A stretch of 64,000 nucleotides of DNA from Prescottella equi (GTDB lineage Bacteria; Actinomycetota; Actinomycetes; Mycobacteriales; Mycobacteriaceae). The position numbers and the translations under genes are program-made. Every line of letters begins with the position of its first letter. Position 1 is the stretch's first letter. Positions 38,115 to 45,942 of the stretch are shown here, in pieces. The notes beneath the pieces are model-generated. The model did not search any database. It had not been told where the DNA came from and saw nothing but the letters and a program-made list of their open reading frames with translations. The stretch is from the NCBI RefSeq assembly GCF_002094305.1, contig NZ_LWTX01000001.1, positions 682,001 through 746,000 on the forward strand, written 5' to 3'.

Positions 38115-38204
38115 GTGTCTGCTGCCATCGCCCACCGCGTCCGCCATGAACTGGCGTTGATTGCCGTCGGCGATCTGGCGGTTGCCGACATTCTTTGTCG
38201 CTGA
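38115..38204 (+). CDS. Leaderless 29-residue leader peptide with terminal Cys, upstream of subI-1
   Basis: GTG 38115 to TGA 38202-38204 encodes 29 residues. The core VRHELALIAVGDLAVAD is nearly identical to the second leader ORF at 39932, and the peptide ends ILCR (TGT CGC then stop). The start lies 7 bases after a TACTCT box. In mycobacteria, leaderless short ORFs with cysteine codons have been reported to act as cysteine-responsive attenuators of sulfur genes. Here ribosome stalling at the Cys codon when cysteinyl-tRNA is scarce would alter folding of the hairpin at the stop codon and allow read-through into subI. That mechanism is inferred. Confidence 0.75.
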   Translation: MSAAIAHRVRHELALIAVGDLAVADILCR

Positions 38205-38220
38205 CGCCCTTTCCGGGCGT
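38204..38220 (+). promoter_or_regulatory. Attenuator-like hairpin at the end of leader ORF 1
   Basis: ACGCCC (38204-38209) pairs with GGGCGT (38215-38220) around TTTCC, directly at the leader stop codon, and is followed by TCGTCTTCC. A second 8-bp hairpin, GGTCCGGC-gtgt-GCCGGACC, lies at 38355-38374 before the subI-1 ribosome-binding site. Confidence 0.5.
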
Positions 38221-38427
38221 TCGTCTTCCGTCGAATCCGGCCCGCGGCCGCGCGCTTCGCTCTTCTTCGTCGGTGGACCGGCCGGGGCGTGCTGCGCGCC
38301 CGGTTCGTCACGAACGCCCTTCCAATGCAGGACATCCGTCCGATCTCTGAGTACGGTCCGGCGTGTGCCGGACCGATTCCGTACGTCATCACCATCATCC
38401 GTGAGCCTGGTAGGAAGGCAATCCCTC

Positions 38428-39456
38428 ATGAGGCATCGTTCCCGTTCGTTCCTGACCGCACTCGTCGCGCTCGGCGCGGTCGCGCTGTCCGCGTGCAGCG
38501 GCGGTTCCAGTGACGTCGTCGGCGGCACCGAGACCGCCGACGGCAGCGGCGGCACGATCAACCTGTTCGCGTATGCGGTGCCCAAGCCCGGATTCGACAA
38601 GGTCACCGCGGCCTTCGCGGAGACCGAGGATGGCAAGGGGGTCCGGTTCAATCCGTCGTACGGTGCCTCGGGCGACCAGTCCCGCAAGGTCAAGGACGGC
38701 GCGCAGGCCGACTTCGTGAACTTCTCCGTCGAACCCGACATCACCCGACTGGTGGACGCCGGCCTTGTCGACGAGAACTGGAACAAGGACGCCTACAACG
38801 GAATTCCGTTCGGGTCGGTCGTCACGATCGTCGTCCGCGAGGGCAATCCGAAGAACATCCAGGACTGGGACGATCTGCTGCGTCCGGGTATCGAGGTGGT
38901 CACCCCCAACCCGTTCAGTTCCGGTTCGGCGAAGTGGAACCTGTTGGCGCCGTATGCCGCGAAGAGCGAGGGCGGCCGGAACCCGCAGGCGGGACTTGAC
39001 TACCTCGGCAAGCTCGTGAGCGAGCACGTGAAGGTGCAGCCCAAGTCGGGACGCGAGGCCACGGAGACGTTCCTGCAGGGCACCGGTGACGTGCTGCTGA
39101 GCTACGAGAACGAGGCGCTGTTCACCGAGCGCAACGGCGACCCGGTGGAGCACGTCACTCCGCCCGCGACGTTCAAGATCGAAAATCCGGCCGCGGTCAT
39201 CTCCAACAGCCCCAACGCGGCCCAGGCGACCGCGTTCCGCGACTACCTCTACACCGCCGACGCCCAGCGACTGTGGGCGGAGGCGGGTTTCCGTCCCGTC
39301 GACCCGGCCGTGGCGCAGGAGTTCGCGGCCGACTTCCCGCAGCCGCAGAAGCTGTGGACCATCGCCGACCTCGGGGGCTGGAAGACCGTCGATGCCGAGT
39401 TGTTCAAGCAGGGGACCGGCAGCATCGCGGTGATCTACGAGAACGCGACCAAGTAG
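38428..39456 (+). CDS. subI: Sulfate ABC transporter substrate-binding lipoprotein, copy 1
   Basis: 342 residues from ATG 38428 (AGGAAGG upstream). A lipoprotein signal with lipobox LSAC (ALVALGAVALSACSGG) anchors it outside the membrane. The CysP/Sbp family fold is shown by FNPSYGASGDQSRKV, NPFSSGSAKWNLLAPY and LLSYENEALF. It binds sulfate or thiosulfate for the CysTWA permease. It is followed by two tiny membrane-protein genes and a second, very similar copy at 40219, so this is a tandem duplication. Confidence 0.94.
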   Translation: MRHRSRSFLTALVALGAVALSACSGGSSDVVGGTETADGSGGTINLFAYAVPKPGFDKVTAAFAETEDGKGVRFNPSYGASGDQSRKVKDGAQADFVNFSVEPDITRLVDAGLVDENWNKDAYNGIPFGSVVTIVVREGNPKNIQDWDDLLRPGIEVVTPNPFSSGSAKWNLLAPYAAKSEGGRNPQAGLDYLGKLVSEHVKVQPKSGREATETFLQGTGDVLLSYENEALFTERNGDPVEHVTPPATFKIENPAAVISNSPNAAQATAFRDYLYTADAQRLWAEAGFRPVDPAVAQEFAADFPQPQKLWTIADLGGWKTVDAELFKQGTGSIAVIYENATK

Positions 39457-39538
39457 CTCGCGCGCAGGCACGGTGAGGACACGGGACCGGACGCGGCACG
39501 CACATTGCGCCGCGTTCGGTCCGCACCTTGCCAGCCGC

Positions 39539-39544
39539 TAGGGT
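39539..39544 (+). promoter_or_regulatory. -10 box of the small membrane protein pair
   Basis: TAGGGT ends 6 bases before GTG 39551; no Shine-Dalgarno. A leaderless start is likely. Confidence 0.45.
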
Positions 39545-39550
39545 GGTCGG

Positions 39551-39775
39551 GTGGATCAACTCGCGAACTGGTGGGACGGCGCCGAACTGTGGATCGCCGG
39601 CCTGCCGTTCATTCCCCAGGTTCTCCTGGTGCTCGCGGTGATGATCCCGGCCTGCTTCGGTATCGCCTGGATGCTCGACCGCGTGTTGTCCGCGGTGTTC
39701 GCTGCAGTCGGTCGTGCCGAACCGGCCGCGTCGGATGTCTGCGCGGACGCGCGCTCGAAGGTGGAGGGTTCCTGA
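39551..39775 (+). CDS. Small membrane protein (74 residues) between the subI copies
   Basis: Starts MDQLANWWDGAELWIAGLPF, followed by one clear transmembrane helix (PQVLLVLAVMIPACFGIAWML) and a short charged tail. The GTG start is probably leaderless. The stop overlaps the start of the next tiny gene (TGATG). Mycobacteria also have small hydrophobic proteins at this spot beside subI, which supports a real gene. Function unknown; it may assist the sulfate transporter. Confidence 0.75.
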   Translation: MDQLANWWDGAELWIAGLPFIPQVLLVLAVMIPACFGIAWMLDRVLSAVFAAVGRAEPAASDVCADARSKVEGS

Positions 39776-39852
39776 TGCCGCGCTCACGCGTGACCCTGGC
39801 TCTGATCGCACTTATCGTCCTGGTCGTCATCGCCTGGTACTTCACCCGCTGA
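39775..39852 (+). CDS. Very small membrane protein (25 residues)
   Basis: ATG 39775 overlaps the preceding TGA. The peptide is MPRSRVTLALIALIVLVVIA plus WYFTR: a positively charged start, one transmembrane helix and an aromatic/basic end. GGAGGG 7 bases upstream gives a good ribosome-binding site. It is too short for ordinary gene callers but the overlap and composition suggest a translated membrane micro-protein. Function unknown. Confidence 0.65.
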   Translation: MPRSRVTLALIALIVLVVIAWYFTR

Positions 39853-39918
39853 GGCCTGCCCGACTACGGCCGTCCCGGTCACCAGAAAAGCGATTCGGAC
39901 GGCGGTTCGGCGCTCTGC

Positions 39919-39924
39919 TAAAGT
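39919..39924 (+). promoter_or_regulatory. -10 box of the subI-2 leader ORF
   Basis: TAAAGT ends exactly 7 bases before GTG 39932, as in the first leader. The spacer CTGCCGC resembles CTGCGGC in copy 1. Confidence 0.65.
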
Positions 39925-39931
39925 CTGCCGC

Positions 39932-40021
39932 GTGTCTGTAGTCGTCGCCCACCAGGTCCGCCATGAACTGGCGTTGATCGCTGTCGGCCGACTTGCAGTT
40001 GCCGACGTCGACTGTTGTTGA
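39932..40021 (+). CDS. Leaderless 29-residue leader peptide ending Cys-Cys, upstream of subI-2
   Basis: GTG 39932 to TGA 40019-40021, 29 residues. The core VRHELALIAVGRLAVAD is shared with leader ORF 1 and it ends VDCC (TGT TGT stop). A short CACC/GGTG hairpin follows the stop at 40023-40035, in the same relative place as the hairpin of copy 1. The remaining ~170 bases to subI-2 are C-rich and G-poor in stretches (for example near 40078-40150), which could favour Rho-dependent termination when the leader is fully translated. Proposed role: cysteine-responsive attenuation of subI-2-cysTWA. Confidence 0.8.
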   Translation: MSVVVAHQVRHELALIAVGRLAVADVDCC

Positions 40022-40218
40022 TCACCTCGTCGGTGTTCGCCCAGTCGTGACACTCGTGTTCGGTCCGAACGCGCAGCTCTCCCCCGAGTCACCCCGCCGC
40101 CCTGCGTGCCGCGAACGCCCCCCTGCGCCCCGATAGCTCCCGCCGCCCGACCGTCCGGTCGGTCCGCTCTGCTGCGAGCTCTTCTGCATCTGCCGGCACT
40201 GTAGGAAGGTAAGTCCCT

Positions 40219-41250
40219 ATGAACCATCGGTCCCGCCCCCTCGTGGCTGCGTTCGTCGCCGTCGCCGCGGTGGCGCTCGCCGGGTGTAGCGGCGGTTCGA
40301 GTGACGTCATGGGTGGCGGCGACGGCGGTGCCGACGGCAGTGGCGGCACGATCAACCTGTTCGCATACGGCGTCCCCAAGCCGGGCTACGACAAGGTCAC
40401 CGCGGCGTTCGCGGAGACCGACGAGGGTCAGGGCGTGCGGTTCAATCCGTCGTACGGTGCCTCGGGCGACCAGTCCCGCAAGGTCAGGGACGGCGCGCAG
40501 GCCGATCTGGTGAGCTTCTCCGTCGAGCCGGAGATCACCCGGCTCGTCGAGGCGGGTCTCGTCGACGATTCCTGGAACCAGGACGCATACGGCGGTGTCC
40601 CGTTCGGGTCGGTCGTCACTCTCGTCGTGCGGGAGGGTAATCCGAAGAACATCCGCGACTGGGACGATCTGCTGCGTCCGGGGATCGAGGTGGTCACCCC
40701 CAACCCGTTCAGTTCGGGTTCGGCGAAGTGGAACCTGTTGGCGCCGTACGCCGCCGAGAGCGAGGGCGGCCGGAACCCGCAGGCGGGACTCGACTACCTC
40801 GGCAAGCTCGTGAGCGAGCACGTGAAGGTGCAGCCCAAGTCGGGACGCGAGGCGACCGAGATGTTCCTGCAGGGCACCGGTGACGTGCTGCTCAGCTACG
40901 AGAACGAGGCGCTGTTCACCGAGCGTAAGGGCGATCCGGTGGAGCACGTCACGCCCGCTGTGACGTTCAAGGTGGAGAACCCGGTTGCCGTCGTCTCCAC
41001 GGGCCGCAACGCGTCCACCGCCGTCACGTTCCGTGAGTTCCTCTACACCCCTGCAGCGCAACGTCAGTGGGCACAGGCCGGGTTCCGTCCCGTCGACCAG
41101 GCCGTGCTGGCCGAGTTCGCCGCGGACTTCCCGGAGCCGCAGAAGCTGTGGACCATCGCCGACCTCGGTGGTTGGGACGCCGTCGACCAGGATCTGTTCG
41201 AGCAGGACTCGGGACGGATCGCCGCAATCTACGAGAACGCGACCAAGTGA
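40219..41250 (+). CDS. subI: Sulfate ABC transporter substrate-binding lipoprotein, copy 2
   Basis: 343 residues from ATG 40219, with AGGAAGG upstream as in copy 1. Signal peptide with lipobox LAGC. The mature protein is closely similar to copy 1 along its length, with identical blocks such as NPFSSGSAKWNLLAPYAA and LGKLVSEHVKVQPKSGREAT; the central DNA is nearly identical too. The stop overlaps the cysT start, so this copy is the operon's own binding protein. Confidence 0.95.
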   Translation: MNHRSRPLVAAFVAVAAVALAGCSGGSSDVMGGGDGGADGSGGTINLFAYGVPKPGYDKVTAAFAETDEGQGVRFNPSYGASGDQSRKVRDGAQADLVSFSVEPEITRLVEAGLVDDSWNQDAYGGVPFGSVVTLVVREGNPKNIRDWDDLLRPGIEVVTPNPFSSGSAKWNLLAPYAAESEGGRNPQAGLDYLGKLVSEHVKVQPKSGREATEMFLQGTGDVLLSYENEALFTERKGDPVEHVTPAVTFKVENPVAVVSTGRNASTAVTFREFLYTPAAQRQWAQAGFRPVDQAVLAEFAADFPEPQKLWTIADLGGWDAVDQDLFEQDSGRIAAIYENATK

Positions 41251-42131
41251 TGACGACCGTGACGACTCAGCCGGCCCGACAGCCGGCGCAGACACCCTCA
41301 CCGAAACCGAAGACCCGCTCGCGGCGCAGGTTTGCCGTCACCGGTGCCGTCGGGCCGCTCGGCATCGGTATCGCCGGCCTCTGGCTCAGCGTCATCGTGC
41401 TCCTTCCGTTGGCGGCGCTGACGGTCACGTCGTTCGAGAACGGCTGGGCCGGCTTCTGGGACGCGGTCACCGCTCCCGGCGCGCTGGCGGCGCTGCGGGT
41501 GACGGTGGTGGTCTCCGCGATCGTCGCCGTGATCAACGTCGTGATGGGCACTGCCATTGCCTGGGTGCTGGTGCGCGACGAGTTTCCCGGCAAGCGGATC
41601 GTGGGCGCACTCATCGATCTCCCGTTCGCGCTGCCGACGATCGTCGCGAGCATCGTGCTGCTCTCGCTCTACGGGCCGCAGAGCCCCGTCGGTATCCACC
41701 TCAACGCCACGCAGCCGGGTCTGATCGTCGCGCTGGCCTTCGTGACGCTGCCGTTCGTCGTGCGCTCGGTACAGCCGGTGCTGATCGAGGCCGACCGAGA
41801 GGTCGAGGAGGCGGCCGCGTCGTTGGGTGCGAACAACTGGACCATCTTCCGCTCGGTGGTGCTGCCGACGCTGGCGCCGGCGGTCATCAGCGGTGCCGGG
41901 CTGGCGTTCGCCCGGGCGATCGGCGAGTACGGCTCCGTCGTCCTGATCGGCGGCAACATTCCCCGCGAGACGCAGGTGGCGTCGCAGTACATCCAACAGC
42001 AGATCGAGATCGACCGTCCGGTCAGCGCCGCGGCCGTGTCGGTGGCACTGTTGGCGATCGCGTTCGTCACGCTGTTCGTCCTGCGCCTGTTCGCGGCCCG
42101 TAACCAGCGCCGAGAGGAGCACGCCCAGTGA
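41250..42131 (+). CDS. cysT: Sulfate ABC transporter permease CysT
   Basis: 293 residues from ATG 41250 (overlapping the subI stop as TGATG). Six transmembrane helices and the inner-membrane permease EAA loop (EVEEAAASLGANNWTIFRSV). A Pro/Lys-rich N-terminal ~30 residues precede helix 1. It pairs with CysW to form the sulfate/thiosulfate channel. The stop overlaps cysW. Confidence 0.95.
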   Translation: MTTVTTQPARQPAQTPSPKPKTRSRRRFAVTGAVGPLGIGIAGLWLSVIVLLPLAALTVTSFENGWAGFWDAVTAPGALAALRVTVVVSAIVAVINVVMGTAIAWVLVRDEFPGKRIVGALIDLPFALPTIVASIVLLSLYGPQSPVGIHLNATQPGLIVALAFVTLPFVVRSVQPVLIEADREVEEAAASLGANNWTIFRSVVLPTLAPAVISGAGLAFARAIGEYGSVVLIGGNIPRETQVASQYIQQQIEIDRPVSAAAVSVALLAIAFVTLFVLRLFAARNQRREEHAQ

Positions 42132-42934
42132 AGCTGTCCCCGAAGGCGCGGATCGGTCTGCGGACCATCGTCCTCGCCTACCTCTTCGTCCTGCTGGTCC
42201 TGCCCATCGCAGTGATCCTGTACCGCACGTTCGAGAACGGCTTCGTCGCGTTCTTCCACGCGATCAGCACCCCGGCCGCCATCTCGGCGCTCAACATGTC
42301 GCTGATCATCGTGGCGATCGTGGTCCCGTTGAACGTGGTGTTCGGCATCGTGACGGCGCTCGCGCTGGTGCGCGGACGCTTCCCGGGCCGCGGTCTCCTG
42401 CAGTCGGTGGTGGACCTGCCGTTCGCGGTCTCGCCCATCGTCGTCGGTGTCTCGCTGATCCTGCTGTGGGGGGCGAACGGCTGGTTCGGTGGGATCGAAT
42501 CGACTGGCTTCAAGGTGATCTTCGGGCTGCCGGGCATGGTGATCGCCACCATCTTCGTGACCCTCCCGTTCGTGGTGCGCGAGGTGGAACCCGTGCTGCA
42601 CGAGATCGGTGAGGAACAGGAGCAGGCCGCCGCGACGCTCGGCGCGTCGAAGTGGCAGACGTTCAGCCGGATCACCCTGCCGGCCATCCGCTGGGGCCTG
42701 ACCTACGGCGTCGTCCTCACCGTCGCCCGCGCGCTCGGCGAGTTCGGCGCGGTCATCATGGTCTCGTCCGGCATTCCCGGCCAATCGCAGACCCTGACCC
42801 TGCTCGTGCACTCCCGCTACATCGACGACCACAACACCTTCGGGGCCTACTCGGCGGCAACGCTGCTGATGGGTATCGCCCTGATCACCCTGCTGCTGAT
42901 GACTCTGCTCGACCGCAAGAGGAGCACGACATGA
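42128..42934 (+). CDS. cysW: Sulfate ABC transporter permease CysW
   Basis: 268 residues from GTG 42128, overlapping cysT by 4 bases. Six helices and EAA loop ([21 protein letters not shown]). Typical CysW features include [19 protein letters not shown] and [26 protein letters not shown] in two parts. It is the second half of the sulfate channel. The stop overlaps the cysA ATG (ATGA). Confidence 0.95.
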   Translation: MKLSPKARIGLRTIVLAYLFVLLVLPIAVILYRTFENGFVAFFHAISTPAAISALNMSLIIVAIVVPLNVVFGIVTALALVRGRFPGRGLLQSVVDLPFAVSPIVVGVSLILLWGANGWFGGIESTGFKVIFGLPGMVIATIFVTLPFVVREVEPVLHEIGEEQEQAAATLGASKWQTFSRITLPAIRWGLTYGVVLTVARALGEFGAVIMVSSGIPGQSQTLTLLVHSRYIDDHNTFGAYSAATLLMGIALITLLLMTLLDRKRSTT

Positions 42935-43878
42935 TCACCGTGACCGGTGCGCGCAAGAACTACGGCGACTTCGCCGCGCTCGACGATGTCACCCTCGACA
43001 TCCCGTCGGGCTCGCTGACCGCCCTGTTGGGCCCCAGCGGCTCGGGCAAGTCGACGCTGCTGCGGTCGATCGCCGGCCTCGAACATCCCGACTCGGGCAC
43101 CATCACGATCGCCGGCAAGGACGTCACCGGCGTGCCGCCGCAGAAGCGGGACATCGGCTTCGTGTTCCAGCACTATGCGGCGTTCAAACACATGACCGTG
43201 CGGGACAACGTCGCGTTCGGGCTCAAGATCCGCAAGCGCCCCAAGGCGGAGATCACCAAGAAGGTCGACGATCTGCTCGGGATCGTCGGGCTGGACGGCT
43301 TCCAGCACCGCTACCCCGCACAGCTGTCCGGCGGACAGCGTCAGCGCATGGCCCTCGCCCGTGCGCTCGCCGTCGATCCGCAGGTGCTGCTGCTCGACGA
43401 GCCGTTCGGCGCGCTCGACGCGAAGGTGCGTGACGACCTGCGGACGTGGCTGCGCCGCCTGCACGACGAGGTGCACGTCACCACGGTGCTGGTCACCCAC
43501 GACCAGGAGGAGGCCCTGGACGTCGCCGACCGGATCGCGGTGCTCAACAAGGGACGCATCGAGCAGGTCGGCACCCCGCAGGAGCTGTACGACACCCCGG
43601 CCAACGACTTCGTGATGTCGTTCCTCGGCCCGGTCGCCCGGCTCAACGGGCAGCTCGTGCGCCCGCACGATCTGCGCCTGGACCGCAACCAGCTGCCGCA
43701 GTCGTTCGCGGCCACGGTCTCCCGCGTCGTGCACCTCGGATTCGAGGTCCGCGTCGAGCTGCAGCCCAAGACCGGAGCGCAGGAGCTGTCGGCGCAGATC
43801 ACCCGCAGCGACGCCGAGGCGCTCGGTCTGCGGGAGGGCGAGACGGTGTACGTGCGGCCCAGCGACATCGCAAGCTAG
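42931..43878 (+). CDS. cysA: Sulfate ABC transporter ATP-binding protein CysA
   Basis: 315 residues from ATG 42931 (AGAGGAG upstream). Walker [13 protein letters not shown] loop VFQHYAAF, signature [15 protein letters not shown], Walker [16 protein letters not shown] and switch His in [16 protein letters not shown]-terminal TOBE-like region ([17 protein letters not shown]) follows. It powers CysTW. The operon ends at the hairpin 43895-43930. Confidence 0.96.
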   Translation: MITVTGARKNYGDFAALDDVTLDIPSGSLTALLGPSGSGKSTLLRSIAGLEHPDSGTITIAGKDVTGVPPQKRDIGFVFQHYAAFKHMTVRDNVAFGLKIRKRPKAEITKKVDDLLGIVGLDGFQHRYPAQLSGGQRQRMALARALAVDPQVLLLDEPFGALDAKVRDDLRTWLRRLHDEVHVTTVLVTHDQEEALDVADRIAVLNKGRIEQVGTPQELYDTPANDFVMSFLGPVARLNGQLVRPHDLRLDRNQLPQSFAATVSRVVHLGFEVRVELQPKTGAQELSAQITRSDAEALGLREGETVYVRPSDIAS

Positions 43879-43894
43879 TCCACCGAGTAAAGAC

Positions 43895-43930
43895 GAAAGC
43901 CCGGCTCCGCCAAGGTGGAGCCGGGCTTTC
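43895..43930. terminator. Bidirectional terminator between cysA and the serine hydrolase gene
   Basis: Perfect 14-bp stem GAAAGCCCGGCTCC (43895-43908) with its complement 43917-43930 and an 8-base loop; GTCGTCGT follows on the plus strand and GTCTTTACT on the minus strand. Confidence 0.88.
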
Positions 43931-43947
43931 GTCGTCGTGCGACGGGG

Positions 43948-45225
43948 TCAGGACCCCAGCGAGCCGAACGACAGTGAGCCACTGCCGCTCTCCGGCGGCG
44001 CCGGGTAGTCGGGGGCGAGCTCACGCATCAGGTCCAGGGCGACCCCGTCGGTGTGCTCCGAGTCGCCGTTCGCCATGACCGTCACACCCCATCCCTCGGA
44101 CGGCACGAGGTAGGTGGCGCTGGTCATTCCCGAGGCGCCACCGTCCTTGAACGCGTACGGGCGGTTGATCCCGTTCTGCGGGGGGAACAGCTGCCAGGCC
44201 ATGCCCATCTGCATGTTCGGCATCCTGGTCGGCGCCACGCCCGGGATCGGATCGAGCATCGACTGCAGAACCGGCACCAGCGGCTCGTCCCCGTAGCCGA
44301 GGGTGGCCGCCACCCACTTCGCCATGTCCGCCGCCGTGCTGATCAGACCGCCGCCGCCGGCCAGCGCACCGGTGTTGTTCCAGAGGTCGGTCGGGCTGCC
44401 GTTCGCGTAGGGCACGGCCAGGTCCGGGGTGGGGCTTTCGATGACGGTCCCGGTCATGCCGAGTGGGCCGGTGAGCTCGCGCTGGACCACGTCGGCGAAG
44501 CGGGGCTCGGCGTGACCCGGTGCGTACGCATCGGCCATCAGGGTGCCCAGGGTTCCGAAACCGAAGTCCGAGTAGATCCACTCCGATCCCGGTGCGCTCG
44601 CCAGCGCACCCGGCGCCTCCAGCCCCTCCCACAGCAGGGTGCGGTTGTAGAGCGCCTTCGCGTCCGAGCACCCGTGGTCGCCGCCTCCCGGGCAGCCGGC
44701 ATTCAGGTTGCCCGGGTCGTCGGTGAGCCCCGACCGGTGGGTGACGAGATCCCCGAGCGTGACGGCCGTGTCGTCCATCGTCGGGAACGTGACGTCGTGC
44801 TCGTAGTCCTGGGCGAGATCGCCGAGAGTGGAGAGGCCTTCGTCGATCCGCTTCGCGAGCAGTCCCGCGGTGAACGTCTTGGTTTCCGAGGCGATCTCGA
44901 ACTGAGTCTGCGGACCGACCGGGCGCTGATTCTCCTTGTCCGCCAACCCGAAGTGGTATGTGGTGGTGATCGCCTCGTCGGGCTTGTCGGGGTTGCGCTT
45001 GACGATCGCGATCGACATGCCGGGTGCACTGTGGCCGACCACCTTCGATGCGGCCCGGGCCACGGCTCGCGTCTCCCACCCGTCACCGATCGACGACCCT
45101 GCATTCGGGACGGGAATCGCTGCGGAGGCTGTCGGTGCGAGGGTGGCGGCGAGCACCAGGGATGTCGCAGTCGCCAGGGCGGCGGCGCCGGCCCGTCGAT
45201 ACGGGCGGCGGAGAGTCGGTTGCAT
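43948..45225 (-). CDS. Secreted serine hydrolase, beta-lactamase/D-aminopeptidase fold
   Basis: 425 residues from ATG 45225. A Sec signal peptide is visible (RRAGAAALATATSLVLAATLAPTASA split as basic start, hydrophobic core, ASA cleavage). The SxxK motif is SETKTF, the YxN-type motif is YSDFGFG, and KDGGASG is the third motif region. This class C beta-lactamase-like fold includes D-alanyl-D-alanine carboxypeptidases and esterases; real lactamase activity is uncertain. A TACTCT box lies 7 bases before the ATG, so the mRNA is probably leaderless. Confidence 0.86.
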   Translation of the reverse strand: MQPTLRRPYRRAGAAALATATSLVLAATLAPTASAAIPVPNAGSSIGDGWETRAVARAASKVVGHSAPGMSIAIVKRNPDKPDEAITTTYHFGLADKENQRPVGPQTQFEIASETKTFTAGLLAKRIDEGLSTLGDLAQDYEHDVTFPTMDDTAVTLGDLVTHRSGLTDDPGNLNAGCPGGGDHGCSDAKALYNRTLLWEGLEAPGALASAPGSEWIYSDFGFGTLGTLMADAYAPGHAEPRFADVVQRELTGPLGMTGTVIESPTPDLAVPYANGSPTDLWNNTGALAGGGGLISTAADMAKWVAATLGYGDEPLVPVLQSMLDPIPGVAPTRMPNMQMGMAWQLFPPQNGINRPYAFKDGGASGMTSATYLVPSEGWGVTVMANGDSEHTDGVALDLMRELAPDYPAPPESGSGSLSFGSLGS

Positions 45226-45312
45226 GATCACGAGAGTAAATCTGAGGTAATGGTTTTCGTCAGATTTTTCCCGTAGCGGTCGGGACCGACCTGCGTCCGA
45301 ACGAACGTTGGA

Positions 45313-45828
45313 TCAGGGGAGTGCGGTCCAGGCACTCACGCAGTGGTACGAGCGGTTCTGGTACACCAGGGGAGCCGCGAGCGACTCGGCGTCGTGGATC
45401 TCCGTCACAGCGGCCGTGACGACCAGTGCCTGCCCGACCTCGGTACGCGTGAGCGGGGTGCAGCGCAGCACTGTGCCGGTGTCGTGCAGGAGTGGCTCAC
45501 CCGATCCCAGTGTCGACCAGGCCGTGTCGACGCCGAACCGGGTGTTGCCGGACGCCGCGAACCGACGGGCCAGCGCCACGTTGTCGGCGGTGAGCAGGTG
45601 CACCAGGACGCTCGACGCCACCGCGATCTCGGCGGCAGAACCCCGCAGGGCCTGTAGCGAGAAGCCCAGCACGGCGGGATCGGCGGAGATCGACGCGACC
45701 GACGACGAGGTGATGCCCACCGGGCCGGCGGCACCCTGTGCGGTGATGATCGCGACGCCCGCGGGGTAACCCCGGAAGGCGCGCCGGAAGTCTTCGCCGA
45801 GCAGGGGGTTCGGGGCAGTGGTCGTCAA
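45313..45828 (-). CDS. Flavin reductase-like (split-barrel) protein
   Basis: 171 residues from TTG 45828, chosen because AAGGA lies 7 bases upstream and no ATG or GTG is in frame nearby. The flavin reductase start FRRAFRGYPAGVAIITAQG is followed by GITSSSVASISADPAVLGFSLQ, the FMN-binding part. Such proteins reduce FMN/FAD with NAD(P)H, often for a partner monooxygenase, but no partner is adjacent. The promoter carries a SoxR-like palindrome, suggesting induction by redox-cycling compounds. Confidence 0.85.
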   Translation of the reverse strand: MTTTAPNPLLGEDFRRAFRGYPAGVAIITAQGAAGPVGITSSSVASISADPAVLGFSLQALRGSAAEIAVASSVLVHLLTADNVALARRFAASGNTRFGVDTAWSTLGSGEPLLHDTGTVLRCTPLTRTEVGQALVVTAAVTEIHDAESLAAPLVYQNRSYHCVSAWTALP

Positions 45829-45865
45829 CGCGAGGTCCTTCGTCGAGGCGGGGGTGTCACTGACG

Positions 45866-45896
45866 ACGCTAGAACCTCGAGTTGACTCGAGGTAAA
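45866..45896 (-). promoter_or_regulatory. MerR/SoxR-type promoter with palindromic operator
   Basis: On the reverse strand TTTACC (45896-45891) and TAGCGT (45871-45866) are 19 bases apart, the overlong spacing typical of MerR-family targets. The spacer contains a perfect palindrome, ACCTCGAGTTGACTCGAGGT (45874-45893), close to the SoxR box CCTCAAG-N4-CTTGAGG. No merR/soxR gene is in the window. Confidence 0.62.
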
Positions 45897-45929
45897 GGGA
45901 TTGTGGTCGACGCCACGGGTACGGCTCCC

Positions 45930-45935
45930 TACGAT
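45930..45935 (+). promoter_or_regulatory. -10 box of the HhH protein gene
   Basis: TACGAT ends exactly 7 bases before ATG 45943; no Shine-Dalgarno. Confidence 0.5.
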
Positions 45936-45942
45936 GACGTGC

